34,688 bases of DNA from an uncultured Blautia sp. GTDB taxonomy: Bacteria > Bacillota > Clostridia > Lachnospirales > Lachnospiraceae. The DNA lies in assembly GCA_958367245.1 (NCBI GenBank), contig CATXEA010000031.1, positions 1 to 34,688 of the forward strand. Direction: 5' to 3'. The notes beneath the pieces are model-generated. The model was not told the DNA's origin and searched no databases. It saw only the letters and a program-made list of their open reading frames with translations. Of the stretch, positions 8,693 to 17,737 are shown piece after piece (within the stretch, counting starts at the first letter, position 1; each line of letters opens with the position of its first letter). The translations under genes were made by a program, and so were the position numbers.

Positions 8693-11600
8693 TTATTGTA
8701 TTTTAGATACCCCTAAGGTTACCTGTTCTTTATTAATGCTCCACTCTTTTGTGTAGCCGTCCATTTCGCCAAGAGCAATATCCTGAGCCAGAACTTCTGA
8801 TTTGATTTCCTCTGCATGGCTGCTCATAAGATTCATAATCTTATCGTTGTCTTTGACAAAGATTCTGATTTTATCCATTACTTCGAAGCCTGCTTCCTTA
8901 CGCATAGTCTGTACTTTGCTGATGATTTCGCGGACAAAACCTTCCTCAAGAAGCTCTTCTGTCAGATTTGTATCAAGAACTACAGAAGTATCTCCGTCGG
9001 ACTCTGTCACATAACCTTCTGTCTGAGCAGTTTCAATAAGCAGGTCTTCCTCTGTAAGCTCTACTTTATTTCCGTCAATGTCAAGCACAAGTACGCCATT
9101 TGCTTTCAAGTCTGCCATTGCCTTGCTGCCGTCAATATCAGTTAATGCCTGACGGATTCCGCCAAGAAGTTTGCCGTATTTCGGACCTACTGTACGAAGC
9201 TGCGGTTTAAAGCTGTAAGAAATGAAGGATTCTACATCATCTGCAAATTTCACTTCTTTTACATTAAGCTCATCTGCAATAATGTCTGTATAGAATTTGT
9301 CCATTTTCTCCTCTGCTTTTACAAACATGGTTCCGATTGGCTGACGGTTCTTGATGTTTGCAGTGTTACGGCAGGCACGTCCCAGAACTACGATTTCAAG
9401 AAGTTCCTTCATATCTGCTTCCAGTTTCTTGTCAATCCATGCTTCATTGACAGCAGGGAACTCGCAAAGATGGATACTTTCGATAGCGTCTTTATCAATG
9501 CTTCTTACAAGATTCTGGTAGATGTCTTCTGTCATAAACGGAATCATCGGAGCTGCTGCCTTGGCAACTGTTACCAGCGCTGTGTAAAGAGTCATATAAG
9601 CGTTAATCTTATCCTGCTCCATACCCTTTGCCCAGAAGCGTTCACGGCTTCTTCTTACATACCAGTTACTCATATCATCTACAAATTCCTGAAGCGCACG
9701 CGCAGTTTCCGGAATTTTGTAGGATGCAAGATTTTCGTCAACTGCTTTCACAAGGGAATTGAGACGGCTTAACAGCCACTTATCCATTACAGAAAGCTTG
9801 TCGTAATCCAATGTATATTTCGTTGCGTCGAACTGGTCGATTTCTGCATACAGAACAAAGAAAGCATAAGTATTCCAAAGTGTGCTCATAAACTTACGCT
9901 GTCCCTCTACAACGGCTTTGCCATGGAAGCGGTTCGGCAGCCACGGAGCGCTGTTGATATAGAAATACCAGCGGATTGCGTCTGCGCCGTATTTCTCAAG
10001 AGCTTCAAACGGGTCTACTGCATTTCCTTTGGATTTACTCATCTTCTGTCCGTTCTCATCCTGTACATGACCAAGAACGATTACATTTTTGTATGGCGCT
10101 TTATTAAACAGCAGAGTGGACTCTGCAAGCAGAGAATAGAACCATCCTCGTGTCTGGTCTACTGCCTCGGAGATGAAATCTGCCGGGAACTGCTGCTCAA
10201 ATAAATCTTTATTTTCAAATGGGTAATGATGCTGTGCAAACGGCATTGCGCCGGAGTCAAACCAGCAGTCGATTACCTCCGGTACACGGTGCATTGTACC
10301 GCCGCACTCCGGACATTTCAGTGTGATTTCGTCAATATATGGACGATGAAGCTCAACTGTCTTCGCTCTCTCATCTCCACTCATCTCAAATAATTCCTGA
10401 CGGCTTCCGATAGAGTGCATATGACCGCATTCACATTCCCAGATATTCAGCGGTGTACCCCAATAACGGTTACGGCTGATACCCCAATCCTGTACGTTCT
10501 CCAGCCAGTCTCCGAAACGTCCCTTGCCGATACTTTCCGGAATCCAGTTAATTGTATTGTTGTTGCGGATCAGGTCATCCTTTACTGCTGTCATTTTAAT
10601 GAACCAGGATTCTCTTGCATAGTAGATAAGTGGTGTATCACATCTCCAGCAATGTGGATAATCATGCTCGAATTTCGGAGCGTCAAAAAGCTTGCCTTCT
10701 TTGTCCAGATCTGTGAGAATTACAGGGTCTGCTTTTTTCACAAAGATTCCTGCATATGGAGTCTCTTTTGTCAGGTTACCCTGTCCGTCTACAAACTGTA
10801 CAAATGGAAGTTCATATTTGCGTCCTACACGGTTATCGTCTTCACCAAATGCAGGCGCGATATGAACGATACCTGTACCATCACTCATAGTTACATAGTT
10901 ATCGCATACTACGAAGTGACCTTTTTTGCGCTGTTTTGCAGCTGCCTCTCCGGTACATGCCCAGAGCGGTTCGTATTCTTTATACTCAAGGTCTGTTCCC
11001 TTATAAGTTTCCAGAACCTCGTAAGCCTTCTGTCCTTCCTCTGCTAATTTGCCAAGGACTTTGTCAAGAAGAGCTTCTGCCATATAGTAAGTATATCCAT
11101 CGACAGCTTTTACCTTACAATATGTCTCATCCGGATTTACACAAAGCGCAACATTGGACGGAAGTGTCCATGGTGTTGTTGTCCATGCAAGGAAATATGC
11201 GTCTTCACCGATTACTTTGAATCTTACTACTGCGGAACGCTCTTTGACAGTTTTGTAGCCCTGCGCTACTTCCTGTGCGGAAAGCGGAGTTCCGCAGCGC
11301 GGGCAGTACGGAACAATCTTGAAGCCTTTGTAAAGAAGCTTCTTATTCCAGATTTCTTTCAGCGCCCACCACTCGGATTCAATGTAATTATCCTCGTAAG
11401 TTACATATGGATGTTCCATATCTGCCCAGAATCCAACGGTTGAGGAAAAGTCTTCCCACATTCCTTTGTATTTCCAGACACTTTCTTTACATTCCTGAAT
11501 GAATGGCTCCATTCCATATTCCTCAATCTGTTCTTTTCCGTCCAGACCAAGTTTCTTCTCTACTTCCAGCTCTACCGGAAGTCCGTGAGTATCCCATCCT

Positions 11601-11848
11601 GCTTTACGCGGTACCATATATCCTTTCATTGTACGATAACGCGGAATCATATCTTTGATTACTCGGGTGAGTACGTGGCCGATATGTGGCTTTCCATTGG
11701 CAGTCGGAGGGCCGTCATAAAAGGTATATGTCTCTCCCTCTTTTCTGTTCTCCATACTCTTTTCAAAGATATGGTTTTCTTTCCAGAATGCTTCGACTTT
11801 TTTTTCACGGTCTACAAAGTTTAAGTTGGTGTCTACTTTCTGGTACAC
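8693..11848 (-). CDS. ileS: Isoleucyl-tRNA synthetase (long, eukaryote-like IleRS type)
   Basis: 1051 residues. Class I synthetase that charges tRNA-Ile. The HIGH motif is PHIGH at residues 54-58 within FYDGPPTANGKPHIGHVL, and the KMSKS loop is KMSKS at 602-606. The editing (CP1) domain includes WTTTPWTLPSN near residue 223. Cysteine pairs that may bind zinc occur at CPRCG (~182), CWRC (~400), CECG (~473) and CPECGG (~512). Length and the 'DGPPTANGKPHIGH' signature fit the IleRS2 group rather than the ~930-residue E. coli type; that group is known for low sensitivity to mupirocin. A T-box leader and consensus promoter lie directly upstream, and the ribosome site is AACAGGAGGTAAACA. Confidence 0.96.
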   Translation of the reverse strand: MYQKVDTNLNFVDREKKVEAFWKENHIFEKSMENRKEGETYTFYDGPPTANGKPHIGHVLTRVIKDMIPRYRTMKGYMVPRKAGWDTHGLPVELEVEKKLGLDGKEQIEEYGMEPFIQECKESVWKYKGMWEDFSSTVGFWADMEHPYVTYEDNYIESEWWALKEIWNKKLLYKGFKIVPYCPRCGTPLSAQEVAQGYKTVKERSAVVRFKVIGEDAYFLAWTTTPWTLPSNVALCVNPDETYCKVKAVDGYTYYMAEALLDKVLGKLAEEGQKAYEVLETYKGTDLEYKEYEPLWACTGEAAAKQRKKGHFVVCDNYVTMSDGTGIVHIAPAFGEDDNRVGRKYELPFVQFVDGQGNLTKETPYAGIFVKKADPVILTDLDKEGKLFDAPKFEHDYPHCWRCDTPLIYYARESWFIKMTAVKDDLIRNNNTINWIPESIGKGRFGDWLENVQDWGISRNRYWGTPLNIWECECGHMHSIGSRQELFEMSGDERAKTVELHRPYIDEITLKCPECGGTMHRVPEVIDCWFDSGAMPFAQHHYPFENKDLFEQQFPADFISEAVDQTRGWFYSLLAESTLLFNKAPYKNVIVLGHVQDENGQKMSKSKGNAVDPFEALEKYGADAIRWYFYINSAPWLPNRFHGKAVVEGQRKFMSTLWNTYAFFVLYAEIDQFDATKYTLDYDKLSVMDKWLLSRLNSLVKAVDENLASYKIPETARALQEFVDDMSNWYVRRSRERFWAKGMEQDKINAYMTLYTALVTVAKAAAPMIPFMTEDIYQNLVRSIDKDAIESIHLCEFPAVNEAWIDKKLEADMKELLEIVVLGRACRNTANIKNRQPIGTMFVKAEEKMDKFYTDIIADELNVKEVKFADDVESFISYSFKPQLRTVGPKYGKLLGGIRQALTDIDGSKAMADLKANGVLVLDIDGNKVELTEEDLLIETAQTEGYVTESDGDTSVVLDTNLTEELLEEGFVREIISKVQTMRKEAGFEVMDKIRIFVKDNDKIMNLMSSHAEEIKSEVLAQDIALGEMDGYTKEWSINKEQVTLGVSKIQ

Positions 11849-11893
11849 AGTTGTTTACCTCCTGTTTTTATTTTTGTTTTTATTTTCAGATAC

Positions 11894-12195
11894 AAAAAAA
11901 TCGCCCTCTTGTAAAAGGACGAAATCTATGCATTCGCTATACCACCTGTTACACTGTACGGGCATTCTTGTACCGATACATGTTCCTGTAACGGGGGAAT
12001 CACCGTCATTTCTTACTTGCGGCTGATGCATTTTTTTCTGTCAAATATCTGTGCCCTGTCTTCGGAAATGAAACTCCGGAGGGATTTTCGGCTGTATCTA
12101 CTTGCACCGGGCTCACACCATCTCCGGCTCGCTGAAGACTTTTAACACAGCTTACTGTCTCCATCATTGTCTTTGCTGGTTATTTGTATGCCAGT
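11894..12195 (-). promoter_or_regulatory. T-box riboswitch leader controlling ileS
   Basis: On the minus strand the leader shows the Stem I AGTA motif (GACAGTAAGC, 12159-12150), a GNUG-type element (GATGGTGTGAGC) and a likely specifier ATC in GAAAATCCC, coding isoleucine. The T-box sequence is AACAGGTGGTATAGCGAAT (11950-11932), whose TGGT bulge can pair with the ACCA end of tRNA-Ile. A terminator TCGTCCT...AGGGCGA followed by TTTTTTT ends it at 11922-11894. Uncharged tRNA-Ile should favour the antiterminator and so raise ileS expression. The specifier placement was judged by eye. Confidence 0.88.
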
Positions 12196-12197
12196 TT

Positions 12198-12226
12198 ATT
12201 ATAATAGTTGATTTTTCCTTAGTCAA
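12198..12226 (-). promoter_or_regulatory. Sigma-A promoter of the T-box/ileS transcript
   Basis: TTGACT (12226-12221) and a perfect TATAAT (12203-12198) are 17 bases apart on the minus strand, immediately before the T-box leader. Confidence 0.85.
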
Positions 12227-12377
12227 GGCTTTTTTGGTTAATAACAGGTAAAACCTTTTCTAAACAGTAGTCTATTTTTCCAAAAGATGTTATAATGCTG
12301 TTTCAGAAAGGTAAAAAGAACTTTCTCTCTGCAAAAATAAGGGTATATTTTTTTACAAGAAGGGTATTTTTTATAAC

Positions 12378-13610
12378 ATGAAGAATTTTAGATCACATAT
12401 TTTAAAACGTATAACTGCAGGGCTTCTGGGGCTAAGTCTGATTACCATGCAGGCAGGTGTTGTTGCCGCCAGCGAGGACCCAATCGTGACAGCCACACCT
12501 GCGCCGGAGCATACGGAAAGCTATTCACAGGCTCCGGATACCGACTCCATCAAAGACTGGCCAAAAGGCCCAAAAATCGAGGCGACTTCCGCAGTTCTCA
12601 TGGATGTCGTCACAGAATCTGTCCTCTATTCCAAAAACGCCGACCAGCAGCTTTATCCGGCAAGTATCACGAAAATTATGACTGCGCTTCTTGCCTGTGA
12701 GAATCTGGACATGGATGACAAGCTTGTTGTATCGGAAGCCGCAGCCTACGGAATCGAAAGCGGAAGCTCTTCTATCTATGGTGACGCGGGCGAAGAATTC
12801 ACGGTAGAACAGGCAATGATGGGGCTTATGCTGGAATCCGCCAACGAGATGGCGCTGGCGCTGGCAGAAAAAACAAGCGGTTCTGTCAAGAAGTTCGTAG
12901 AGCTTATGAACTGGCGCGCTCAGCACTTAAGCTGCAAAAATACACATTTCAATAACCCCCACGGACTTCACGACGAGCTCCACTATACAACAGCCAATGA
13001 TATGGCAAAAATAGCAAAAGCAGCCTGGTTTAATCCCGAATTCCGCAAATTCTGTACGCAGGGCATTTATGAAATACCGCCTACCAATAAATTTGAAGAA
13101 ACCCGTTACCTTCTTAACCACCACAAAATGATGCCGACCAGAGATTACGCTTACGAAGGTGTCCTCGGCGGAAAAACAGGCTGGACCTCTGCTGCCGGAA
13201 GCACCCTTGTCACCTTTGCCAAAAGAGGCTCCACTGTTCTGATGGCAGTTGTAATGGGCGGAATCAACGGAAACTGGGCGGACACTGCTACGCTTCTTGA
13301 TTACGGCTTCAACAATTTCGAAAAAGTAAACCTGAAAATAGACAGAACCCCGACTCCGGTAAAACTTCTCCCCAATGTGAAGTATATTCTCAGAGACGGC
13401 GGAAACACCTATCCGTTCTACTATATCCGAAATGTTTATGTTACCGTTCCTACCGGCTACAACGTCAAAAAACTGAAACGGAAACAGGCAACTCTTTTTA
13501 ACGCAGCAGGCCCTTACCGAATCAAGAGCAAATATTATCTGGACGGTCACATGGTCGGCTGGGGAATGCAATATGAAAAGGAGATCCTTCCGGACCTCCT
13601 TCTCCAGTAA
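12378..13610 (+). CDS. D-alanyl-D-alanine carboxypeptidase (PBP5/DacF family)
   Basis: 410 residues with an N-terminal signal peptide (hydrophobic core about 12-31). The three penicillin-binding motifs are all present: S96-x-x-K99 in PASITK, S154-A-N156 in LESANEM and K266-T-G268 in GGKTGWTSAAG. The enzyme trims the terminal D-Ala from peptidoglycan pentapeptides outside the membrane and limits cross-linking. The C-terminal 110 residues form the usual PBP5-like beta domain; a clear membrane anchor helix is not visible. The best ribosome site (AGAAGGG) is about 13 bases from the ATG, longer than ideal. A TATAAT hexamer occurs about 85 bases upstream but has a poor -35 partner. It converges with the exonuclease gene, with only two bases between the stop codons. 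Confidence 0.94.
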   Translation: MKNFRSHILKRITAGLLGLSLITMQAGVVAASEDPIVTATPAPEHTESYSQAPDTDSIKDWPKGPKIEATSAVLMDVVTESVLYSKNADQQLYPASITKIMTALLACENLDMDDKLVVSEAAAYGIESGSSSIYGDAGEEFTVEQAMMGLMLESANEMALALAEKTSGSVKKFVELMNWRAQHLSCKNTHFNNPHGLHDELHYTTANDMAKIAKAAWFNPEFRKFCTQGIYEIPPTNKFEETRYLLNHHKMMPTRDYAYEGVLGGKTGWTSAAGSTLVTFAKRGSTVLMAVVMGGINGNWADTATLLDYGFNNFEKVNLKIDRTPTPVKLLPNVKYILRDGGNTYPFYYIRNVYVTVPTGYNVKKLKRKQATLFNAAGPYRIKSKYYLDGHMVGWGMQYEKEILPDLLLQ

Positions 13611-13612
13611 TG

Positions 13613-14569
13613 TTATTGCTTTTCTGCTTTTTTCTTTAACTGCCTTTTACGGCGGAGGACTTCTTTTCTTTCAAGAAGCTCCTCCGCTTCTTTCATATCT
13701 GCGATACGCAGCGTTTTTATCACAAAATATTTTTCATCTTCTGTCTTGCGAATACGGATTTTTCCCCTGATATATCCATGCTTTTCACATACAGACATAC
13801 TGTAATATACTTTCGGATTATTCATAAACCAGCGTATTTTTCGTTTCGCCGGAAGATGGCAGATTGGACAGCGGGTACTTGTAACTTCTCTGTCCTTCAT
13901 AATCCTTTCCCTCTGTGCAAACTCGCGTGAAACGTATTTATCATACAAGGGATAAGAAATATGAATTTCCTCTTTTTTTGTTTTCGGATTCTGATACACA
14001 TCAAGAGAAGAATTTGAAAAAATACTGATATCGTCAATTTCCTTCAGTACCTCCGCTGTATATCTTGCATCTGCCAGAGCGCGGTGAAAATCTTTTTCTT
14101 TCTCTATGTTCAGTTTGTCTATGGCATATTCAAGAGAACGGCGGCTTATCCCATCCTCATAACAGATACTGTAAAGTTTCTGCACATCATAATAAGTAAC
14201 AGGACCGGGAAGCTTGTCCAGTATCCCGTAATACTTCATATTACGCTGAAGTTCCATGACATCCTGATTTCCCCATGTACAGAATCCCCAGTCCTCACCG
14301 CACCATTTCAGAAAGTCCTGCGCTGCCTCTGAAAAAGGAACTCCTTTTACAAGGTCACTGTAATTCACATGAATCACTTCACGTATGCTGTCGTGAATCC
14401 ATTTATACACTTCCGGTTTAATCAACCGGTGAAACGTATCCACAATTTCCTTTCTGGCATTCATTTTTACTGCGCCGATTTCAATGATCTCGAAAGGAAG
14501 CCTGTCATTCTGAAATTTTTTACCGTTGGGACTCTGATTCCATTCCAAATCAAAGACTATATAATTCAT
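13613..14569 (-). CDS. DEDDh 3'-5' exonuclease (DnaQ/RNase T fold) with C-terminal cysteine-containing extension
   Basis: 318 residues. The N-terminal 170 residues form an exonuclease domain: D7 and E9 in VFDLEW, D103 in WGNQDV, and H162 with D167 in FHRALADA, giving the full DEDDh set. Such stand-alone proteins degrade single-stranded RNA or DNA from the 3' end. The extra C-terminal part (about 195-318) contains C-P-I-C and a later C-E-K-H, a possible zinc site, then a lysine/arginine-rich helix (EELLERKEVLRRKRQLKKK) likely to bind nucleic acid. This extension is not part of the standard DnaQ fold. The start ATG has an AGAGGAAAAAAC ribosome site and a promoter 30 bases further upstream. The natural substrate is not deducible here. 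Confidence 0.88.
   Translation of the reverse strand: MNYIVFDLEWNQSPNGKKFQNDRLPFEIIEIGAVKMNARKEIVDTFHRLIKPEVYKWIHDSIREVIHVNYSDLVKGVPFSEAAQDFLKWCGEDWGFCTWGNQDVMELQRNMKYYGILDKLPGPVTYYDVQKLYSICYEDGISRRSLEYAIDKLNIEKEKDFHRALADARYTAEVLKEIDDISIFSNSSLDVYQNPKTKKEEIHISYPLYDKYVSREFAQRERIMKDREVTSTRCPICHLPAKRKIRWFMNNPKVYYSMSVCEKHGYIRGKIRIRKTEDEKYFVIKTLRIADMKEAEELLERKEVLRRKRQLKKKAEKQ
13652..13687 (+). terminator. Possible rightward terminator of the carboxypeptidase gene, inside the exonuclease gene
   Basis: GCGGAGGA-CTTCTT and AAGAAG-C-TCCTCCGC form a 14-base-pair stem with one bulge and a seven-base loop, followed by TTCTTTC. It lies 42 bases past the carboxypeptidase stop, where a terminator is expected because no intergenic space exists. 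The same bases encode a charged helix in the exonuclease, so the match could be partly a coding by-product. The T-run is weak. Confidence 0.4.
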
Positions 14570-14600
14570 TGTTTTTTCCTCTGTTTTTATTCTATTTCAT

Positions 14601-14630
14601 AGTATAACAGACTCCCTCTCCTTTTATCAA
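14601..14630 (-). promoter_or_regulatory. Promoter of the DEDDh exonuclease gene
   Basis: TTGATA (14630-14625) and TATACT (14606-14601) with an 18-base spacer on the minus strand, about 32 bases before the start codon. Confidence 0.7.
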
Positions 14631-14704
14631 TATATTTTCTCACTACCAACCTGAGGAAATCTGTGTTATTATGGGTAAAATAAAATAGAAAAAGAGGCGT
14701 TCTT

Positions 14705-15271
14705 ATGAAAAAAAATTTTGTAAAAGAATACTTATCCATCCCCAACCTTCTGGGTTACTTTCGAATTCTTCTGCTTCCTTTTTACCTTTATGTTTATTTG
14801 AATGCAGAATCTGTTCATGATTACTATGTGGCTGCCTTTATTATGTTCCTGTCATTTTTCTCTGATTTCATAGATGGCAAAATAGCCCGACGCTTCAACA
14901 TGATTACGGAATTCGGCAAAATCCTTGATCCAGTAGCAGACAAGATTACGCAGTTGGTACTTGCGTTAGGTTTTGCCTTCCGATTCCCTGTTGTCAGAGT
15001 CCTTTTAGTCATTTTTGTTATAAAAGAGATGGCAATGGGAATTATCGGGCTTTATATGATGAAACACAAATACCGTATGAACGGAGCTCATATGCACGGA
15101 AAAATCTGCACAGCTCTCCTTGATCTTGTGATGTTCATTTTCCTTCTGTTTCCGGATTTATCAGAAGTTGTTGTTACAGGGCTCACTGTAATATGCATTA
15201 TTTCCATACTGGTTTCTTTTGCTCTCTATCTCCGTATGTATTATCATGCATGGAAAGATATTTCCAGATAA
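14705..15271 (+). CDS. CDP-alcohol phosphatidyltransferase (PgsA-like membrane enzyme)
   Basis: 188 residues, a typical family length. The complete signature D57-G58-x2-A61-R62-x8-G71-x3-D75-x3-D79 is present in the segment starting DGKIARRF and ending LDPVAD; the aspartates hold the metal ions that activate the CDP-linked lipid donor. Several hydrophobic helices (about 20-35, 40-53, 85-115, 130-180) fit an integral membrane protein. The product class is a phosphatidyl-alcohol such as phosphatidylglycerol phosphate, but the acceptor cannot be read from the sequence. It is divergent from the exonuclease gene, with an AGAGGCG ribosome site, and ends at a strong bidirectional terminator. Confidence 0.92.
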   Translation: MKKNFVKEYLSIPNLLGYFRILLLPFYLYVYLNAESVHDYYVAAFIMFLSFFSDFIDGKIARRFNMITEFGKILDPVADKITQLVLALGFAFRFPVVRVLLVIFVIKEMAMGIIGLYMMKHKYRMNGAHMHGKICTALLDLVMFIFLLFPDLSEVVVTGLTVICIISILVSFALYLRMYYHAWKDISR

Positions 15272-15293
15272 CATTTTATCTTACGATATAGCG

Positions 15294-15342
15294 AAAGCTC
15301 CAACAGTCAGCCGCTTCTTCGGTTAGCTGTCGGAGCTTTTTT
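15294..15342. terminator. Bidirectional terminator between convergent genes
   Basis: AAAGCTCCAACAGTCAGCCG and the matching right arm CGGTTAGCTGTCGGAGCTTT form a long stem around a short CTTCTT loop, with T-tracts on both strands. It lies between the phosphatidyltransferase (+) and HtrA-like protease (-) stop codons. Confidence 0.88.
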
Positions 15343-15367
15343 ATATTTCCTGTCTTAAACTAATTCA

Positions 15368-16816
15368 TTATCCCTGTCTGAAAAAATCAAGAATTGAATT
15401 TTCTTCTTCAGAAGCTTCCTCCGGGTCTTCTTCCCAGTTCTCTTCTTCATCTGCTGCATCTCCCCTGTTCAGGGTAGCTCTGTCTTCTTTCTCGGATTTC
15501 TTCTTATCCTCCTTACTTTCTTCCTCTTCGGAGGAGGATGCGCTTTCGCCAAGAACAACTGTCACAGTTTCTTCTTTGTAGCCATCACCGCTCTGAACAG
15601 CGATAGTGAGTTCTACTTCTTCATCCGGAGCATAGTAAGAAAGATATTCAATTAACTGTTCAATGCTGGAGACTGTTTTTCCATTAAATTCTGTAATGAT
15701 ATCTCCATGTTTGATTCCCGCTTTATCAGCCGCGCCTTTTCTGGTTACTTCCTCCACAAAAGCGCCTGCCGGAATTCCGTAATACTGCGCTTCCTGACTT
15801 ACGGATTTACCTGTGATCTGCAGTACGCCATGTTCTTCATCGTCCAGTCTGTCTCTGGATTCTTCATTCATCAGATTTTCAATAATATCTGATACGTCAG
15901 AGATAGCGATTGCATAACCCATACCCTCTACCTCTGTAGATGCAAGTTTCGCAGAGTTAATTCCTACAACCTCGCCATCCATATTCAGAAGCGCGCCGCC
16001 GCTGTTTCCGGGATTGATTGCCGCATCTGTCTGAATCAGATTTACACCGTTTCCTTCTTCACCTTCACTGACTGTCTGAGAAGACTCATCCATTCTGCGG
16101 TTCTTTGCACTTACAATACCGGTTGTTACAGACTGTCCATATCCAAGCGCATTACCAATTGCCACAACCTGATTTCCAACCTTCAGGTCATCGGAGCTTC
16201 CGATGGTTGCAATTTTAATCGCATCCATAGTCTCATCTTCAATGTCATCCAGCTTTACAGATACAACTGCAAGGTCTTTCTCATCGTCAAAGCCTTTTAC
16301 CTTTGCTTCATATACTTCATTATCTACGAAAGATACAGATAACGTATTTGCTCCCTGCACTACATGGTAATTCGTCGCAATCAGCAGCTCGCTGCTGTTC
16401 TTTCCAATAATGATACCGGAACCGCTTCCCTCTACCTCCTGAATCTCAGGAGCATAAGTATATCCGCCATAACCGCCGAACATTCCGAAGTAATTCTGTA
16501 CTTCCTGAATTGATTTCGTTGTAATGGATACAACAGAAGGCATTACCTCTTCTGCGATATCGGAAACATCAAGGCTGCCCTTTGCAGCAGTTTCTGTCTT
16601 ATCTTCTTTTTCAGAATCATCACTCTTCTTGGATGTCTTCGTCATTGTAAGCTTTGCCTCATCATTGGCTGCATTTACCTCAATTCCCTCATTCCAGTTC
16701 ATCACATTGCTGACACTCCCGAATACACCGGCAGTCAGTACTGCACAAAGGCTAATCGTAAGACCTTTTTTCGCAATATTTTTAATCTTCTTATTTCTTT
16801 CTTCTTTATTCATCAT
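15368..16816 (-). CDS. HtrA/DegP-type membrane-anchored serine protease with PDZ domain
   Basis: 482 residues. A basic N-terminus and one hydrophobic helix (about 18-37) anchor it with the protease outside. The catalytic triad is H151 (ATNYHVVQG), D181 (EKDLAVV) and S272 (NPGNSGGAL). A single PDZ domain covers about 320-425 (GAFVEEVTRKGAADKAGI, GDIITEFNG). The C-terminus is an unusual acidic, Glu/Lys/Ser-rich tail ending ILDFFRQG, probably disordered. A charged low-complexity linker (50-80) joins helix and protease. HtrA proteins remove misfolded exported proteins. The first of two adjacent ATGs fits best with the AAAGGAGGAC ribosome site. It lies 97 bases downstream of a hydrolase gene on the same strand. 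Confidence 0.94.
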   Translation of the reverse strand: MMNKEERNKKIKNIAKKGLTISLCAVLTAGVFGSVSNVMNWNEGIEVNAANDEAKLTMTKTSKKSDDSEKEDKTETAAKGSLDVSDIAEEVMPSVVSITTKSIQEVQNYFGMFGGYGGYTYAPEIQEVEGSGSGIIIGKNSSELLIATNYHVVQGANTLSVSFVDNEVYEAKVKGFDDEKDLAVVSVKLDDIEDETMDAIKIATIGSSDDLKVGNQVVAIGNALGYGQSVTTGIVSAKNRRMDESSQTVSEGEEGNGVNLIQTDAAINPGNSGGALLNMDGEVVGINSAKLASTEVEGMGYAIAISDVSDIIENLMNEESRDRLDDEEHGVLQITGKSVSQEAQYYGIPAGAFVEEVTRKGAADKAGIKHGDIITEFNGKTVSSIEQLIEYLSYYAPDEEVELTIAVQSGDGYKEETVTVVLGESASSSEEEESKEDKKKSEKEDRATLNRGDAADEEENWEEDPEEASEEENSILDFFRQG

Positions 16817-16913
16817 AGTAAAAGTCCTCCTTTGGAACTTATAATTTTTTCTTTTATGCCCTTAGTATATAGAGCAATTGTGTTTACTTTGTGGGAAAAA
16901 TGTGTTCTTTTTG

Positions 16914-17603
16914 TTAAATGGATTTTAAATATGCCAGTAAATCGTCCTTCTTTAAAGGTTCGCAATGACTCAGTATACAATATTCACAATCTACCGCTTC
17001 TATCATCTTGACCAGACATTCTAATTTGGAATAATCCATATAACCGCTGTAAAAAAAATCTTCACTTGTGGAGTCACCCAGAAACAATACCTTTTCTTCC
17101 GGTATATAAACACAAACTGTATCTTCTGAATGCGGTGAAACCGTGTGAAAAATATCCGCTGTCAAACCTCCCATATTAATAACCATTCTATCTTCAAACT
17201 GTACGTCAGAAAGAACTATATCAACCTCATCTTTTCCCTCGTATTCTTTTTGAAAATGAATATCGTCTGCTTTCAATTCATTAATATAGTTTCTGCTGTA
17301 CTGAGCTTTATCTTTCTGCTCATGCAAAAACTGGTTTGTAGTTTTATGCGCGATACTGATTCCTTTAATTGCATGCATTCCAAATGTATGGTCATAATGC
17401 CAATGTGTAATAACTGTAAAATCAGGTTCTGTAAATCCACACTCTTTTATTCCTTTATAAAACTTTTCCACATGTGAAGCAGAATATCCCGCATCAATAG
17501 CCAGAGAAAATTTTTCTCCTTTTATATATGTCAACATGGGTCTGTCAACTTCCGGCTCATGTGGTAAATAATAAATTCTATCCGTTAATTTATTTAATTC
17601 CAT
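16914..17603 (-). CDS. Metallo-beta-lactamase-fold hydrolase
   Basis: 229 residues. The metal-binding motif H67-x-H69-x-D71-H72 (ITHWHYDHTFG) is complete, with further likely ligands at H158 (SPHSEDT), D177 (LFLGDST) and H213 (LSHCEPL). Within this superfamily it resembles small cytoplasmic hydrolases of the glyoxalase II/MBL-fold type; no signal peptide is seen. The substrate is unknown. The ATG has an ACAGGAGAAAA ribosome site. No partner gene suggests a pathway. Confidence 0.9.
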   Translation of the reverse strand: MELNKLTDRIYYLPHEPEVDRPMLTYIKGEKFSLAIDAGYSASHVEKFYKGIKECGFTEPDFTVITHWHYDHTFGMHAIKGISIAHKTTNQFLHEQKDKAQYSRNYINELKADDIHFQKEYEGKDEVDIVLSDVQFEDRMVINMGGLTADIFHTVSPHSEDTVCVYIPEEKVLFLGDSTSEDFFYSGYMDYSKLECLVKMIEAVDCEYCILSHCEPLKKDDLLAYLKSI

Positions 17604-17737
17604 TTTTCTCCTGTCCTTCTAATATGTTTTTGTTAAACAATTTATTCTATCACATATTTCATTATTGTAACATTGTAGTCTGTTGCTTTACGGATAAACA
17701 GAGGGTACACGGTATTCATAACTCTGAGCTTGTTCCC

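Noticed and set aside
12525..13571. Long minus-strand frames opposite the D,D-carboxypeptidase gene
   Set aside because: The + frame holds all three catalytic motifs; the antisense frames have no starts with ribosome sites and no recognisable domains.
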